The notes: a model not told the origin generated them from the sequence alone. A stretch of DNA of 15,091 nt from Candidatus Kerfeldbacteria bacterium (GCA_016234305.1 JACRFM010000044.1:1-15091); one strand, 5' to 3'. Numbered from the stretch's first letter, positions 6,873-13,418 are shown. A program made the numbers and translations.

Positions 6873-7065
6873 AAGTTAAATAAAAAATGGAACTTAAAAA
6901 CTAGACGAAATTGCCGAGAATGGCGCACTCTCGGCCAAAGCCAGCGCCGAATCTCATTGGCGGCCTATAGGGACCCACTCTAGAGCAGTATTAATTACGT
7001 ATAATTACTGTGGACGAGTTAACTGTGCCCATCTCTCGTGCGAGGATGGGCACCCAGGGTATATA
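6873..7065 (+). ncRNA. Structured RNA element, copy 1 (5' leader)
   Basis: Forms the 5' leader of the 136-aa ORF. Visible structure in order: hairpin GCCGAGA/TCTCGGC (6913-6919 with 6929-6935); its 9-nt loop contains GGCGC (6922-6926), which can pair with GCGCC (6944-6948) to make an H-type pseudoknot spanned by an A-rich linker; a GCC-rich hairpin up to 6964 that competes for the same bases; an outer helix CCT...GG (6964-6966, 6970-6971) with CC...AGG (7054-7058); a hairpin on CAGTA/TACTG; and a 9-bp hairpin GTGCCCATC/GATGGGCAC (7025-7033 with 7045-7053). No T-run follows, so it is not itself a terminator. A second copy with matching helices is at 7498-7670. No known riboswitch or ribozyme consensus was recognised. 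Function unknown; a cis-regulatory leader or the RNA part of an RNA-protein system are options. Confidence 0.7.
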
Positions 7066-7082
7066 AACAAAATAAATATAAA

Positions 7083-7087
7083 AGGAG
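7083..7087 (+). promoter_or_regulatory. Strong ribosome binding site
   Basis: AGGAG, 6 nt before the ATG at 7094. It is notable because most other genes here have no Shine-Dalgarno site. It fixes the start of the 136-aa ORF. Confidence 0.75.
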
Positions 7088-7093
7088 TTTAAA

Positions 7094-7504
7094 ATGAAGA
7101 CGTTTACTCAAGAACAAATATCCATAATTATAACCATGGTGAAAATATTCTTTGTCATACATGTATCTGGTAGCAAAACGTTGTATATCTGGGTTGATGA
7201 TAAACACCTGTCAAGTGATTTCATATTTGCCAATTTTGTTTTTCCAGTAAGTTTCAAAGAATTCATAACGGCGATTAAGGAATTATTTAGCGTAGAAGAA
7301 ATTCAAATTTGTTTCCCCAGCGGGAATAAGCGAGCGCATCTGCCCTTAAAGGAATGCGGGGAAAAAGAACTAAAAAAATTTGGCCCTGGTAGTTTTGATC
7401 GATGGCCAAGAGCCCTGCCAGTGTTTCCTGATATGCCATGGTTAAAATACGGCTGGCAGCATTACGAATCACTGGAAGACGACCTGTGGCCCAAAATAAG
7501 TTAA
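7094..7504 (+). CDS. Orphan 136-aa protein between two RNA elements
   Basis: ATG at 7094 with AGGAG 6 nt upstream; stop TAA at 7502-7504. I do not recognise the family. The N-terminal half alternates hydrophobic strands and short helices (ISIIITMVKIFFVIHV, then KTLYIWVDD). The middle has a helix FKEFITAIKELFSVEE followed by a strand IQICF. The C-terminal third is rich in Trp, Pro and Gly (FDRWPRALPVFP, then MPWLKYGWQHYE, then DLWPKIS). There is no clear signal peptide or zinc motif, and no His-x-His or nuclease motif, so it is not an IS200/IS605 transposase despite the similar length. The first RNA element fills its leader, and the second begins at its last codon. All lie between one strong promoter and one terminator, so protein and RNA probably work together or the RNA controls the protein. 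Aromatic and basic patches would suit RNA binding, but that is speculation. Confidence 0.8.
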   Translation: MKTFTQEQISIIITMVKIFFVIHVSGSKTLYIWVDDKHLSSDFIFANFVFPVSFKEFITAIKELFSVEEIQICFPSGNKRAHLPLKECGEKELKKFGPGSFDRWPRALPVFPDMPWLKYGWQHYESLEDDLWPKIS

Positions 7505-7670
7505 ATAAAAAATGGAACTTAAAAACTAGACGAAATTGCCGAGAATGGCGCACTCTCGGTCAAAGCCAGGTGCCAATCAATCACTGGCCTAGGACCCGCT
7601 CTAAACAGTATTAATACTGTGAACGAGTTAAACGGTGCTCTCGCCACAGAGGGCACCTAGGGGAATTAAT
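7498..7670 (+). ncRNA. Structured RNA element, copy 2 (3' UTR)
   Basis: Bases 7498-7569 match copy 1 (6873-6944) at 71 of 72 positions. The single change (C to T at 7560) keeps the first stem as a G-T pair. Beyond this the two copies diverge but keep the same plan: GTGCC (7570-7574) still fits the GGCGC loop with one G-T pair; GCCAG...CTGGC closes the second hairpin; CCTAGG (7588-7593) pairs with CTAGG (7657-7661); CAGTA/TACTG is shorter; and the last hairpin is GGTGCTCTC/GAGGGCACC (7634-7642 with 7649-7657). Conserved single-stranded words include GGACCC, CTCTA and ACGAGTTAA. There is no promoter at the equivalent position in front of it, so it is expected to be made only as the 3' end of the ORF transcript, 30 nt before the terminator. 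Confidence 0.7.
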
Positions 7671-7700
7671 AAGATAATAAAAACGAATAACATAAATTAA

Positions 7701-7734
7701 AGACTACCGTCACCTAAACGGTAGTCTGTTTTTA
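7701..7734 (+). terminator. Intrinsic terminator of the RNA element/ORF unit
   Basis: Perfect 10-bp stem AGACTACCGT/ACGGTAGTCT (7701-7710 with 7718-7727), 7-nt loop, then GTTTTTA. It ends the transcript that starts near 6876, about 855 nt long. Confidence 0.85.
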
Positions 7735-7792
7735 TCCACCTTCGTTCGCCACGGCCACGAAGACCAGATAAGCTCGTGGAGGTTTTATTATC

Positions 7793-7822
7793 AAAAAAGA
7801 GAGAACCAAAGTTCTCTCTTTT
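7793..7822 (-). terminator. Intrinsic terminator after the membrane protein gene
   Basis: Stem GAGAGAAC/GTTCTCTC extended by A-T pairs (plus 7795-7806 with 7811-7822), 4-nt loop, six T on the minus strand. It lies 15 bp after the stop of the minus-strand membrane gene. The plus-strand side also ends in TTTT, so it can act as a back-up for the RNA unit. A weaker hairpin CCACGA/TCGTGG sits at 7755-7779. Confidence 0.8.
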
Positions 7823-7837
7823 AAAATAGGGTTAAAA

Positions 7838-8848
7838 TTATTTTTTCCAACCGTCAAATGGTTTTTGGTTTAGCCAAGTGTTGAGCGAGCCGGGCAGACT
7901 GCTGGTCAGGCGGATTAATTTAGGCACCACGCCTTCGCTAGTTAAACGCCGCCAGAGCAGGGTCCAGCCAACATACTGGAAAGTGGCAAACCAAGTGCCG
8001 GCGGCCAGAAAGAGCAAAAAGGTCGGTAAGACGCGGAAGAAGGTTATCCAGCTAAAGTCGTTAAACATTACATAAACTTCCAGCAAAATAGTGTTTGGTA
8101 TTAGCAGGAAAACTACCAAACTTAAGACTAAATTAATGGTAAATAAAATGGCGGCCATTTCCAGCGAGGCTAACCAGTTGCGGAAGAATAAATCAACAGC
8201 CTTTTCCAAAGCTGTCCACCATTTTTCTTTGGCCAGGACAATATAAATAGCGGCGTACTTTAAAATAAAACTAACAATTAAGGACAGCGGCGCGGAAATG
8301 ATGAAAGAAATTATTACCAGCAGCCCCAAGTTCCATTGGCTTTGCGGATGGAACAAAAGGGTGATTAAGAAAGGCAGGAACGCCACGGTTAGCAGCAGGT
8401 AGATAACAAATTTAGCCAACAAATTTAGCAAAAAAATCGGCCAGAAATATTTTACCGCCTCAGCCGTGGTACGGGTGAAGTTGGTTTTCTCGCCCGCATC
8501 AATTTTGCCCGTGGCATTAATTAATGAAGCCTGGGCAACAATTACCAGCCATAATACGAGTAGCCCCAGTACCACCAAGACAAACAATAACCAGACTGCT
8601 AAAACCGGATCTTGGGCAAAAGTGTTTTTGACTCCCTGCCAGAGGAAACTAATTTGGTTGGAATGAAGATTGTCTTCCAGAGTTTGCCAGGCGCTAACTT
8701 GGTTAGCCACGCGTTCACTGGAGATAGCCAGCGAACTATACTCGCCGCCATTGCCAGCCAGGGCAGCAAATAGCCCGAGTGGCCAAAGCCAGGTGTATCG
8801 CCACAGAATGTGCCAGGCGCGCTGCAGAATATCACGGTAGATTTTCAT
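7838..8848 (-). CDS. Multi-pass integral membrane protein, unknown function
   Basis: A 336-aa protein with about six hydrophobic membrane segments: roughly residues 15-32, 82-106, 134-167, 173-205, 229-252 and 268-298. A short amphipathic N-terminus (MKIYRDILQRAWHILWRYTWLW) leads into the first segment, and the C-terminal tail of about 35 residues is polar and basic (WRRLTSEG...LIRL). The segment KEKWWTALEKAVDLFFRNWLASLEMA between membrane helices recalls the family of CPR and archaeal membrane proteins related to the glycerophosphodiesterase membrane domain. This is a weak resemblance and no catalytic domain is present. It has its own promoter (8873-8901) and terminator (7793-7822), so it is probably transcribed alone. 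There is no Shine-Dalgarno site before the ATG. Confidence 0.88.
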   Translation of the reverse strand: MKIYRDILQRAWHILWRYTWLWPLGLFAALAGNGGEYSSLAISSERVANQVSAWQTLEDNLHSNQISFLWQGVKNTFAQDPVLAVWLLFVLVVLGLLVLWLVIVAQASLINATGKIDAGEKTNFTRTTAEAVKYFWPIFLLNLLAKFVIYLLLTVAFLPFLITLLFHPQSQWNLGLLVIISFIISAPLSLIVSFILKYAAIYIVLAKEKWWTALEKAVDLFFRNWLASLEMAAILFTINLVLSLVVFLLIPNTILLEVYVMFNDFSWITFFRVLPTFLLFLAAGTWFATFQYVGWTLLWRRLTSEGVVPKLIRLTSSLPGSLNTWLNQKPFDGWKK

Positions 8849-8872
8849 AGGTTTTGATGTTAGTGATTTATG

Positions 8873-8901
8873 GTTATAGTATACAACAACTTAGGTAGCA
8901 A
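8873..8901 (-). promoter_or_regulatory. Promoter of the membrane protein gene
   Basis: On the minus strand: TTGCTA (plus 8896-8901), 17-nt spacer, TATAAC (plus 8873-8878, 5 of 6). Predicted start near 8866, leader about 18 nt. Confidence 0.5.
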
Positions 8902-8980
8902 TACTAGATAAATTTGGTTTAATACAAGAGTGCCTCTTGCAACTTAGAACTCTAGATAGATAATCAGAGTTTTAATATTG

Positions 8981-9529
8981 CTAAGATAGCTTTTCCTGCT
9001 TAAGTAGGTAGTCAATTTTTTTGAATAAAGACTCCAAGTCGGCGTTGTTTTCTATGGTATAGTCGGCTAATTTCATACAGTCAAAAAGTCTTTGAATATG
9101 CTGTCCGCTATTTTCAGATTGTTCATTATTGATGAATTCCTCAATAGTTTTAGCTTCGTCTGGTTTATTTCTGGCGGTGGCCCGATTGAATCGTATTCGT
9201 GGTTCAGCTTCAATGGCTATTAGAATAAGCTTGGTATTTTTTCTTAGGTATTCGATTTGCGGTAATTGTCTTAGGCCGGTAATGATAGCTTTATGGTTTA
9301 TTCTTTCCAATAAAACTTTAATTATAAAGTCAGCGCCTTTTTCTTGGGCTATTTTCGTTCCTAATTCAACTAGGTTATCTCTAGTCGGTTCAAGCCCTTT
9401 GGTTTTAGCGATGTCTTTAACCGGTTGGCTGATTTGATAAGCTGACATCGTCAATTTTCGAGCAATATAGTCAGCCACCGTGTCTTTGCCCGAACCTATT
9501 CCACCGATAATGCCTATAATAGTTTTCAT
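8981..9529 (-). CDS. P-loop nucleotide kinase-like protein
   Basis: A 182-aa cytoplasmic P-loop NTPase. The Walker A motif GGIGSGKDT is at residues 9-17, directly after the first strand (MKTIIGIIG). An acidic/polar helical region follows. Then IITGLRQLPQIEYLR (82-96), LILIAIEAEPRIRFNRATAR (101-120) and a C-terminal LADYTIENN (154-162). This order (strand with LR and EVEY-like helix, A-I-x-A-x-P-x-x-R-F-x-R, then ADY-x-I-x-N) is that of the dephospho-CoA kinase/UPF0200 group of nucleoside monophosphate kinase-like proteins. The exact substrate cannot be read from sequence. It might phosphorylate a nucleotide or nucleotide-like cofactor. The gene follows the EamA gene by 37 bp with no terminator between, so the two probably form an operon. 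Confidence 0.85.
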   Translation of the reverse strand: MKTIIGIIGGIGSGKDTVADYIARKLTMSAYQISQPVKDIAKTKGLEPTRDNLVELGTKIAQEKGADFIIKVLLERINHKAIITGLRQLPQIEYLRKNTKLILIAIEAEPRIRFNRATARNKPDEAKTIEEFINNEQSENSGQHIQRLFDCMKLADYTIENNADLESLFKKIDYLLKQEKLS

Positions 9530-9566
9530 AGTTATGATTTATTTAGTCCAGATTATGGTCGAGACG

Positions 9567-10454
9567 TCAGTTTGTTCTAATTTTTTGCCACGGGGCGTAG
9601 GAAATAAATACGCCGGTGATTATTAAAATTCCACCAATCAGAATTGGTAATGATAATGATTCTTTAAATATTATAAAGCCAAAAAGCGCCCCGAAGATAA
9701 CTTCTGACAGTAAAATTAGACTGCCGGTTTGCAAGGTTAAAAAACGGAAGCCATAGATAGTTATGGCATCGGAAAAAATGGTAATTAAGGCAAAAATTAT
9801 CAAAGCTAGCCAGGCTGTATTTAAGGTTGGTCCGGCGATAGTTTCTTGGTTTAACCAGGCTAAAATTAGGCCGGCTATAAATATAGTTGTTTGCTCAACT
9901 AGCAGTATTTGGCTGATAGAATAACTTTTGTAAAGCCTTTTAGACAGCGAATACCAGCCAGCGGCGGCCAGGCCAGCCAAAGCGGCCAGGAGTAGATATT
10001 TTAAATCACCCTGCCTTAGGCCGTTGTAAAAAATTATGATAAGCCCGGCTAGCGCTACGGCCAGCGCGACAATTTTATAATAAGTTATTTCTTCAGTATG
10101 AAATATCCTGCCCAAGGCGTAGCTCGCGATAGTGGAAACCGCGTACAGAACAAACAAGGTCGTAGCTAGAGCCAGATAATTAAAAGCTATAAAGACCGCG
10201 CAGTAAGATATAATAGTTAAAATACCTAAGCTGCTGAGTTTAAGAAGTTCAGCTAAAGTAACGCGCTGCCAATTGTTTTTTATGGCCAGGTAAATTGCCA
10301 GTAGCAGGGAAATTATTAGACCCCTGACGCTGGCTTGATAAAACACGCCAAAGTTAATTCCAATGAGACGGGAGAAAATGCCGTAAGCGCCATAAAATCC
10401 AGCTGCTAAAGTCAAAGCTGACAGGCCTTTTAAAAAGTTTTTTTCCATAGCCAT
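9567..10454 (-). CDS. EamA/DMT-family transporter
   Basis: A 295-aa inner-membrane protein of the drug/metabolite transporter superfamily, about ten transmembrane helices in two EamA repeats of about 140 residues. The first repeat ends around LAVALAGLIIIFYNG and the second around ILIGGILIITGVFISYAPW. The pairing of a GxxLIxxG-like last helix in each half is typical. Such proteins export or exchange small metabolites; the substrate is unknown. The start chosen is ATG at 10454, giving MAMEKN. The consensus -10 TATAAT ends only 4 bp before it, so transcripts may begin at or within the start codon. If so, either this ATG is leaderless or Met3 (10448) is used. The stop is TGA. The kinase gene follows after 37 bp. 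The ftsH terminator (10501-10548) separates it from the gene upstream. Confidence 0.92.
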   Translation of the reverse strand: MAMEKNFLKGLSALTLAAGFYGAYGIFSRLIGINFGVFYQASVRGLIISLLLAIYLAIKNNWQRVTLAELLKLSSLGILTIISYCAVFIAFNYLALATTLFVLYAVSTIASYALGRIFHTEEITYYKIVALAVALAGLIIIFYNGLRQGDLKYLLLAALAGLAAAGWYSLSKRLYKSYSISQILLVEQTTIFIAGLILAWLNQETIAGPTLNTAWLALIIFALITIFSDAITIYGFRFLTLQTGSLILLSEVIFGALFGFIIFKESLSLPILIGGILIITGVFISYAPWQKIRTN

Positions 10455-10458
10455 AAGA

Positions 10459-10488
10459 ATTATACCGCTGAAAAAAAGTTGATGGTAA
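10459..10488 (-). promoter_or_regulatory. Promoter of the EamA-kinase operon
   Basis: On the minus strand: TTACCA (plus 10483-10488), 18-nt spacer, perfect TATAAT (plus 10459-10464). The start codon lies 4 bp from the -10, which implies a leaderless message. Confidence 0.5.
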
Positions 10489-10500
10489 TTTTGTTAACTT

Positions 10501-10548
10501 CTAAATAAAATACCCAATCCACAAGCAAATAAATGGGAATTGGGTATT
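10501..10548 (-). terminator. Intrinsic terminator of ftsH
   Basis: Minus strand: perfect 10-bp stem AATACCCAAT/ATTGGGTATT (plus 10539-10548 with 10509-10518), 20-nt loop, tail TTATTTAG. It lies 38 bp after the ftsH stop. Confidence 0.7.
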
Positions 10549-10586
10549 GTGATTTATTTAGGAATTAGAGATTAGAAATTGTAATA

Positions 10587-12404
10587 TTATGCGGTCATCA
10601 ACTTGGCAAATTCTTCCCGTTCCAAAACTTCGCGTTCTACCAGGGCGTTAACAATACTGTCCAGCTTGGCCCGTTGTTTGCGGATTAAGGTTTGGGCTAC
10701 CTTGTAGGCCGTACGCAAGAAGCGTGAAACTTCTTCATCAATGGCTTGAGCGGTTTGGTCGCTGTAGTCGCGTTGTTCGGAAATCTCGCGTCCCAAAAAG
10801 ATAAGTTCCTCTTTCTGGCCAAAGGTGCGCGGACCCATTTTGTCCGACATACCGTATTCAGTGACCAGTTTACGGGCCAGGCGGGTGGCTTGTTTAAGGT
10901 CGTTTTGCGCGCCAGTCGTAACTTCACCAAAAATTTCTTGTTCAGCGGCGTGGCCGGCCAGCATTACTGACAAATCATCCACGAATTCCGATTTAGTGTG
11001 CATGTATTTATCCTCCAGAGGTAATTTAAGCGTATAACCAGCTGCTTGACCACGGGAAATAATAGAAACTTTATGAACCGGGTCGGCGTTAGGCAAAAAG
11101 TGAGAGACTAAAGCGTGACCGGCTTCATGATAAGCGGTGATTTTTTTCTCTTTGTCGGATAAAATGTGACTTTTGCGTTCCGGGCCCAGCATTACTTTCT
11201 CAATAGCTTCCAGACAGTCTTCCAGTAGTACCTGTGGGCGATTGAAGCGGGCGGCGCGGATAGCGGCTTCATTCAACAGGTTAGCCAGGTCAGCGCCGGA
11301 AAAACCAGGTGTGCGTTCGGCAATGGTGCGTAGTTTAACATCGCTCGCCAGTGGTTTGCTATTGGCGTGAACTTTTAGAATCGCTTCGCGGTCATTGATA
11401 TCCGGCGGATCCAGCATGACGCGGCGGTCAAACCGCCCTGGTCTAAGCAAGGCCGGGTCAAGTACGTCCGGCCGGTTGGTGGCGGCCATAACAATAATAT
11501 TGGTAGTCGGTTCAAAACCGTCCATCTCCACCAAAATTTGGTTCAAGGTTTGTTCGCGTTCATCATGACTGCCCCCCAGGCCCGTGCCGCGTTGCCGCCC
11601 GACAGCGTCAATTTCATCAATAAAAACTATACAGGGCGTGCTTTTTTTGGCGCGGGTGAATAAGTCTCGCACGCGGGACGCACCCACGCCAACGAACATT
11701 TCCACGAATTCCGAACCGGAAATATGGAAAAAAGCTACATTGGCTTCGCCAGCTACGGCCCGCGCCAATAAGGTTTTGCCCGTGCCTGGTTGGCCTACCA
11801 AGAGTACGCCTTTGGGTATGCGCGCGCCTAAGTTAAGAAACTTTTGCGGGTTTTTTAAAAAATCTACTACTTCTTGCAGTTCTTGCTTGGCTTCTTTAAC
11901 GCCAGCTACGTCTTTAAAAGTTACTTGGCTTTTTTTGTCGCGTGAGTTTGATTCCCGCGCCCGCGACTGGCCAAATGACAAGGCTTTCATATTAGCGCCT
12001 TGAATTTGTCGCGACATAAAATAAATAAACCCGATTAAAATTATGAAAGGCAGCAGGAAGGGGAGCAAATTAGACAGCCAGTACATTAAGCCGGACGGTT
12101 CTTTGATTTCAATTTTAACTTTTTTTAATTTGGCCGGGTCAAGATTATAATTTTTAGCCAGGGTTGAGAGCGAATCGCTGGCTTCTTTGTTGGCGGAAAT
12201 AATTTTACCGTCTACCAGCGTAGCTCTTAGTTCATTGCCGGAAATTTCCACGCTTTTGGCCGTCTCGTTGTCCAGCGCGGTTATAATTTGGTCCAAACTG
12301 ACCGGCTCTGTTTTACTGGCGGAGTAGTCATAAAGAGAAAATAAACTGGCCAAAAGTAAAAAAGACGCCAGGAAGATTAAAAAATTTTTCATCATAGTAC
12401 GCAT
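10587..12404 (-). CDS. ftsH: ATP-dependent zinc metalloprotease FtsH
   Basis: Membrane-anchored AAA protease that degrades misfolded membrane proteins and regulatory proteins. In the 605-aa form starting at ATG 12404: an N-terminal membrane helix (NFLIFLASFLLLASLFSL), a periplasmic/external domain of about 75 residues, and a second helix (LLPFLLPFIILIGFIYFM). Next come the AAA module with Walker A GQPGTGKT, pore loop MFVGVG, Walker B IVFIDEID and second region of homology NRPDVLDPALLRPGRFDRR. The zinc protease follows with HEAGH and the third-ligand Asp in TTGAQNDLKQATRLARKL. The length is normal and all catalytic residues are present. A TTG start at 12419, five codons upstream, is possible; neither has a Shine-Dalgarno site and I preferred ATG. 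It has its own promoter (12444-12471) and terminator (10501-10548). Confidence 0.97.
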   Translation of the reverse strand: MRTMMKNFLIFLASFLLLASLFSLYDYSASKTEPVSLDQIITALDNETAKSVEISGNELRATLVDGKIISANKEASDSLSTLAKNYNLDPAKLKKVKIEIKEPSGLMYWLSNLLPFLLPFIILIGFIYFMSRQIQGANMKALSFGQSRARESNSRDKKSQVTFKDVAGVKEAKQELQEVVDFLKNPQKFLNLGARIPKGVLLVGQPGTGKTLLARAVAGEANVAFFHISGSEFVEMFVGVGASRVRDLFTRAKKSTPCIVFIDEIDAVGRQRGTGLGGSHDEREQTLNQILVEMDGFEPTTNIIVMAATNRPDVLDPALLRPGRFDRRVMLDPPDINDREAILKVHANSKPLASDVKLRTIAERTPGFSGADLANLLNEAAIRAARFNRPQVLLEDCLEAIEKVMLGPERKSHILSDKEKKITAYHEAGHALVSHFLPNADPVHKVSIISRGQAAGYTLKLPLEDKYMHTKSEFVDDLSVMLAGHAAEQEIFGEVTTGAQNDLKQATRLARKLVTEYGMSDKMGPRTFGQKEELIFLGREISEQRDYSDQTAQAIDEEVSRFLRTAYKVAQTLIRKQRAKLDSIVNALVEREVLEREEFAKLMTA

Positions 12405-12443
12405 AATATTGTTGGGCAATTGGTTTAAGTAACTGTATCAATT

Positions 12444-12471
12444 ATTATACCTTTTGGGTATTTAAAATCAA
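12444..12471 (-). promoter_or_regulatory. Promoter of ftsH
   Basis: On the minus strand: TTGATT (plus 12466-12471), 16-nt spacer, perfect TATAAT (plus 12444-12449). Predicted start near 12437, leader about 33 nt to the chosen ATG. Confidence 0.6.
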
Positions 12472-12532
12472 GCTGTTGGTGCTAGCAATAACGCTGACGC
12501 GCACTCACTTTAAATAGCAATGGTATTTAGAT

Positions 12533-13285
12533 TCAATTATTTTTAGAATTCCAAATCACTTGCCAGATTGTCTTTAAGGTGTGGGAGATAGCCCTATCTT
12601 CAATGATTATGCCAGTGTAAGGTCGGCGAAAGCTTAGTAGCGCCACTTTGTTGCCATAAATATTAATTTCGGTTTCTAGTTGTACGTTCTTTAGCAATTT
12701 AATTTCTCTTTTGTGTTTTTTGTTTAAGTTGATCATTTTTTGCGCCCACGGCCCAGGTTGGGCGAGAGTATAGAATAATATTCCTTTGGCGGCTCGCGCC
12801 TCGGCGTATTTAATCATATATTCTGGCGTCATGACGGTAAACATTTTTTCATAATCAGTAAACGCGTGGATTGTTTCGCTGCTGGTTAGGGTATCATCGT
12901 AGATTTTTTTAATTCCGGCAACGCCTTGATAAAATTTAACTTTTGGTTTTTCACCGGGCAGATTAAAAATACCCAAAAGCTCTGGCATTATTTTATTAAC
13001 TTCTTGTAAATGGGATTCAGCCTCTTTAATTTTTTCTTCAGCTCGTTGTTTTAAAACTTGTGGATTTTCGGCCAGTAGCAGGGTCTTATGTTTATATTGG
13101 ATTTCGGTCATTAACCCTTTTTGTTTAAGATCTTCCAGATAGTTGTAAATGTTAGTGCGTTTGAGGCCGGATTTATTTGCCAATTCTTGTACGGTAGCGT
13201 TACCAAGTTCAAGGCAAGCTAGATATATTTCAATTTCTTTGTCAGTTAGTTCGAGTTGTATCAAGCTATCCCTAATTGTATCCAT
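12533..13285 (-). CDS. TrmB-family transcriptional regulator (second copy)
   Basis: A 250-aa regulator, paralogous to 5844-6608. N-terminal winged helix: LELTDKEIEIYLACLELG, then VQELANKSGLKRTNIYNYLEDL as recognition unit. A charged helical linker (KQRAEEKIKEAESHLQEV) precedes the C-terminal domain that starts EKPKVKFYQGVAGIKKIYDDTLT, as in the first copy. The rest of the C-terminal domain is quite different from the first copy, so the ligands probably differ. The frame is open up to a TTG at 13330. I chose ATG 13285 because the predicted -10 (13330-13335) overlaps that TTG, and because the HTH begins normally from this Met. It diverges from the radical SAM gene across palindromes at 13347-13432, which makes that gene and itself the likely targets. 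Confidence 0.9.
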   Translation of the reverse strand: MDTIRDSLIQLELTDKEIEIYLACLELGNATVQELANKSGLKRTNIYNYLEDLKQKGLMTEIQYKHKTLLLAENPQVLKQRAEEKIKEAESHLQEVNKIMPELLGIFNLPGEKPKVKFYQGVAGIKKIYDDTLTSSETIHAFTDYEKMFTVMTPEYMIKYAEARAAKGILFYTLAQPGPWAQKMINLNKKHKREIKLLKNVQLETEINIYGNKVALLSFRRPYTGIIIEDRAISHTLKTIWQVIWNSKNN

Positions 13286-13329
13286 AGGTTGTGGACAATT
13301 ATTTAGTAAAATTATCTTTAAATTAGCCA

Positions 13330-13358
13330 AATTTAATTATGTCACTATATTCTGACAA
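13330..13358 (-). promoter_or_regulatory. Promoter of the second TrmB gene
   Basis: On the minus strand: TTGTCA (plus 13353-13358, 5 of 6), 17-nt spacer, TAAATT (plus 13330-13335, 4 of 6). Predicted start near 13323, giving a leader of about 38 nt to ATG 13285. Confidence 0.5.
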
Positions 13359-13371
13359 TATCATAGAATAT
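13347..13371. promoter_or_regulatory. Candidate operator over the TrmB promoter
   Basis: Inverted repeat ATATTCT (13347-13353), 11-bp gap, AGAATAT (13365-13371). It covers the -35 box of the second TrmB gene, where a bound dimer would block transcription. Autoregulation is inference. Confidence 0.4.
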
Positions 13372-13418
13372 TAAAATTGTTAATATTCCTTTTATATTAG
13401 CAAAATAATTGATATATG

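Noticed and set aside
7019..7207. 62-aa minus-strand ORF over the first RNA element
   Set aside because: Overlaps the structured leader and the well-supported plus-strand ORF; no promoter or ribosome site.
7287..7553. 88-aa minus-strand ORF
   Set aside because: Shadow of the 136-aa ORF and the second RNA element.
6873..7569. CRISPR array or insertion sequence
   Set aside because: Only two copies 625 bp apart, with no regular spacers; the enclosed ORF has no transposase motif and there are no terminal inverted repeats.
6873..7670. Known riboswitch, T-box, tmRNA, RNase P, SRP RNA, hammerhead or group I/II intron
   Set aside because: Conserved words of these families (for example T-box GGGTGGnACCGCG, hammerhead CTGATGA, intron domain V) are absent; only short accidental likenesses such as GACGAAA and CAAAGCC were seen.
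8933..8976. Hairpin after the kinase gene as a terminator
   Set aside because: Only a 6-bp AACTCT/AGAGTT stem with a 12-nt loop and no T-run on the minus strand.
9567..9569. UGA as glycine (code 25)
   Set aside because: TGA ends the EamA gene at the expected protein length and no in-frame TGA is needed in other genes.
11584..12003. 139-aa plus-strand ORF
   Set aside because: Antisense shadow of the ftsH AAA region, whose motifs are clear.
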